From Acanthococcus lagerstroemiae (Eukaryota; Arthropoda; Insecta; Hemiptera; Eriococcidae), in NCBI GenBank assembly GCA_031841125.1, contig JAJSSI010000014.1, positions 124,182 to 188,181 on the forward strand: DNA of 64,000 nucleotides, written 5' to 3'. Below the pieces are notes generated by a model that was not told where the DNA came from, did not search any database, and worked only from the letters and a program-made list of their open reading frames with translations. The position numbers were made by a program, and so were the translations under genes. This document shows positions 61,089 to 64,000 of the stretch, one piece after another; within the stretch, counting starts at the first letter, position 1; each line of letters opens with the position of its first letter.

Positions 61089-64000
61089 AAAATTTTCGGA
61101 GAGCTACGGCGTCGGGGCTGGTGCTAGTTAGTCAATTTTTCGAGACGAATTCGAATCCGTTGTCAAAATTGAGCTAGAGTCATGTTTTGACCCAAATTGA
61201 TCAATTTTTCCAACTTTTTCGAGGGTATCTCGGGAACGGAGGGTCGCCGCCAAATTCCAAAAGCGAATTCGAACTCAGGGTGAAAAATTGAGTAAGTAAC
61301 ACTAATGAAATCGGAATTTTTGATTTTCTCAAATTTTGAAAATTTCTCCATACTATACATCATGCATTTTTTGGGGCGAAAAAATTTTCGGAGAGCTACG
61401 GCGTCGGGGCTGGTGCTAGTTAGTCAATTTTTCGAGACGAATTCGAATCCGTTGTCAAAATTGAGCTAGAGTCATTTTTTGACCCAAATTGATCAATTTT
61501 TCCAACTTTTTCGAGGGTATCTCGGGAACGGAGGGTCGCCGCCAAATTCCAAAAGTGAATTCGAACTCAGCGTGAAAAATTGAGTAAGAAACAATCATGA
61601 AATCGAAATTTTTGATTTTCTCAAATTTTGAAAATTTTTCCATACTATACATCATGCATTTTTTGGGGCGAAAAAATTTTCGGAGAGCTACGGCGTCGGG
61701 GCTGGTGCTAGTTAGTCAATTTTTCGAGACGAATTCGAATCCGTTGTCAAAATTGAGCTAGAGTCATTTTTTGACCCAAATTGATCAATTTTTCGAACTT
61801 TTTCGAGGGTATCTCGGGAACGGAGGGTCGCCGCCAAATTCCAAAAGCGAATTCGAACTCAGCGTGAAACATTGAGTAAGAAACACTCATGAAATCGAAA
61901 TTTTTGATTTTCTCAAATTTTGAAAATTTCTCCATACTATACATCATCCGCATTTTTTGGGCGAAAAAATTTTCGGAGAGCTACGGCGTCGGGCTGGTGC
62001 TAGTTAGTCAATTTTTCGAGACGAATTCGAATCCGTTGTCAAAATTGAGCTAGAGTCATTTTTTGACCCAAATTGATCAATTTTTCCCACTTTTTCGAGG
62101 GTATCTCGGGAACGGAGGGTCGCCGCCAAATTCCAAAAGCGAATTCGAACTCAGCGTGAAAAATTGAGTAAGAAACAATCATGAAATCGAAATTTTTGAT
62201 TTTCTCAAATTTTGAAAATTTCTCCATACTATACATCATGCATTTTTTGGGGCGAAAAAATTTTCGGAGAGCTACGGCGTCGGGGCTGGTGCTAGTTAGT
62301 CAATCTTTCGAGACGAATTCGAATCCGTTGTCAAAATTGAGCTAGAGTCATTTTTTTGACCCAAATTGATCAATTTTTCCAACTTTTTCGAGGTATCTCG
62401 GGAACGGAGGGTCGCCGCCAAATTCCAAAAGCGAATTCGAACTCAGCGTGAAAAATTGAGTAAGAAACACTCATGAAATCGAAATTTTTGATTTCTCAAA
62501 TTTTGAAAATTTCTCCATACTATACATCATGCATTTTTTTGGGGCGAAAAAATTTTCGGAGAGCTACGGCGTCGGGGCTGGTGCTAGTTAGTCAATTTTT
62601 CGAGACGAATTCGAATCCGTTGTCAAAATTGAGCTAGAGTCATTTTTGGACCCAAATTGATCAATTTTTCCCACTTTTTCGAGGGTATCTCGGGAACGGA
62701 GGGTCGCCGCCAAATTCCAAAAGAGAATTCGAACTCAGCGTGAAAAATTGAGTAAGAAACACTCATGAAATCGAAATTTTTGATTTTCTCAAATTTTGAA
62801 AATTTCTCCATACTATACATCATGCATTTTTTGGGCGAAAAAAATTTTCGAGAGCTACGGCGTCGGGCTGGTGCTAGTTAGTCAATTTTCGAGACGAATT
62901 CGAATCCGTTGTCAAAATTGAGCTAGAGTCATTTTTTGACCCAAATTGATAATTTTGCCAACTTTCTCGAGAGTATCTCGGGAACGGAGGGTCGCCGCCA
63001 AATTCCAAAAGCGAATTCGAACTCAGCGTGAAAAATTGAGTAAGAAACACTCATGAAATCGAAATTTTATTTTCTCAAATTTTGAAAATTTCTCCATACT
63101 ATACATCATGCATTTTTTGTTTCGAAAAAATTTTCGGAGAGCTACGGCGTCGGGCTGGTGCTAGTTAGTCAATTTTTCGAGACGAATTCGAATCCGTTGT
63201 CAAAAATTGAGCTAGAGTCATTTTTTGACCCAAATTGATCAATTTTTCCAACTTTTTCGAGGGTATCTCGGGAACGGAGGGTCGCCGCCAAATTCCAAAA
63301 GCGAATTCGAACTCAGCGTGAAAAATTGAGTAAGAAACACTCATGAAATCGAAATTTTTGATTTTCTCAAATTTTGAAAATTTTTCCATACTATACATCA
63401 TGCATTTTTTGCGGCGAAAAAATTTTCGGAGAGCTACGGCGTCGGGGCTGGTGCTAGTTAGTCAATTTTTCGAGACGAATTCGAATCCGTTGTCAAAATT
63501 GAGCTAGAGTCATTTTTTGACCCAAATTGATCAATTTTTCAACTTTTTCGAGGGTATCTCGGAACGGAGGGTCGCCGCCAAATTCCAAAAGCGAATTCGA
63601 ACTCAGCGCGTGAAAAATTGAGTAAGAAACAACAATGAAATCGAAATTTTTGATTTTCTCAAATTTTGAAAATTTCTCCATACTACATCATGCATTTTTT
63701 GGGGCGAAAAAATTTTCGGAGAGCTACGGCGTCGGGGCTGGTGCTAGTTAGTCAATTTTTCGAGACGAATTCGAATCCGTTGTCAAAAATTGAGCTAGAG
63801 TCATTTTTTGACCCAAATTGATCATTTTTCCAACACTTTTTCGAGGTATCTCGGGAACGGAGGGTCGCCGCCAATTCCAAAAGCGAATTCGAACTCAGCG
63901 TGAAAAATTGAGTAAGAAACACTCATGAAATCGAAATTTTGATTTCCTCAAATTTTGAAATTTTCTCCATACTATACATCATGCATTTTTTGGGGCGAAA

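Larger units (their letters stand above)
54315..64000 (-). repeat. Tandem satellite array, right block, about 33 monomers, opposite orientation
   Basis: The same 292-bp family continues after the gap but reads on the minus strand. The reversed landmark CATCATGCATTTTTT recurs from 54354 to 63978, giving 33 periods of about 291.6 bases. The block has its own alleles. No unit has CTCGAG at the TCTCGAGAACGG site, the allele found in over a quarter of left units. Alleles such as TATGGAAAAAT, GTGTGAAAAA and AGTTACTC-type units (GTAACACTAATG on the plus strand) were seen only here. Units next to the gap carry many small indels; units beyond about 58 kb are cleaner. The array runs off the end of the window. 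Confidence 0.97.

Noticed and set aside
1..64000. CRISPR-like regular repetition.
   Set aside because: The whole period is conserved and there are no unique spacers between short repeats; the unit is 292 bp and head to tail.
1..64000. Possible rDNA intergenic-spacer subrepeats or a mobile-element-derived tandem array.
   Set aside because: No rRNA sequence, terminal repeat, target-site duplication or transposase/reverse-transcriptase trace appears anywhere in 63.5 kb of readable sequence.

Overview
The window is almost entirely one satellite DNA. A 292-bp AT-rich monomer (about 39% GC by hand count of the consensus) is repeated head to tail about 217 times. I see no protein gene, rRNA, tRNA, transposable element, CRISPR array or unique single-copy sequence. 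Long uniform satellite arrays like this point to a eukaryotic nuclear genome, typically centromeric, pericentromeric or subtelomeric heterochromatin. I cannot name the organism. The excess of CpG over expectation (18 seen, about 11 expected per monomer) suggests weak germline CpG methylation, as in many invertebrates, or very recent amplification. A plant origin is not excluded.

Layout: positions 1-53814 hold about 185 monomers, all in one orientation (called + here). Positions 53815-54314 are exactly 500 N, a typical placeholder for a scaffold gap of unknown size. Positions 54315-64000 hold about 33 monomers of the same family, all in the opposite orientation. The strand switch therefore falls exactly at the gap. 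The sequence on both sides of the gap is unusually rich in small indels, as expected at unpolished contig ends. The inversion may be real or may be a scaffolding error.

Inside the monomer there are several short dyads (a 15-nt odd palindrome, a 14-nt perfect palindrome, two CGAATTCG boxes with EcoRI sites, and weaker inverted repeats). There are also many A/T tracts and an ATGCAT next to a short TA tract. Monomers differ by few substitutions and many one-base homopolymer indels. Variants are not randomly placed. Some rare alleles travel together in widely separated units. One subtype (GTGCG) is preferentially followed by another (AAAATGG), which hints at a decayed higher-order order. One allele (TATGAAG) is concentrated at 45.3-49.2 kb. 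The right block has its own allele spectrum and lacks an allele carried by over a quarter of left units, so the two blocks look like separate homogenisation domains.

The open reading frames of about 66 codons that recur in most monomers are products of the repeat and not genes. I found no undescribed gene system. The points worth a second look are the strand switch, the domain structure, the linked variants and the dyad-rich monomer.
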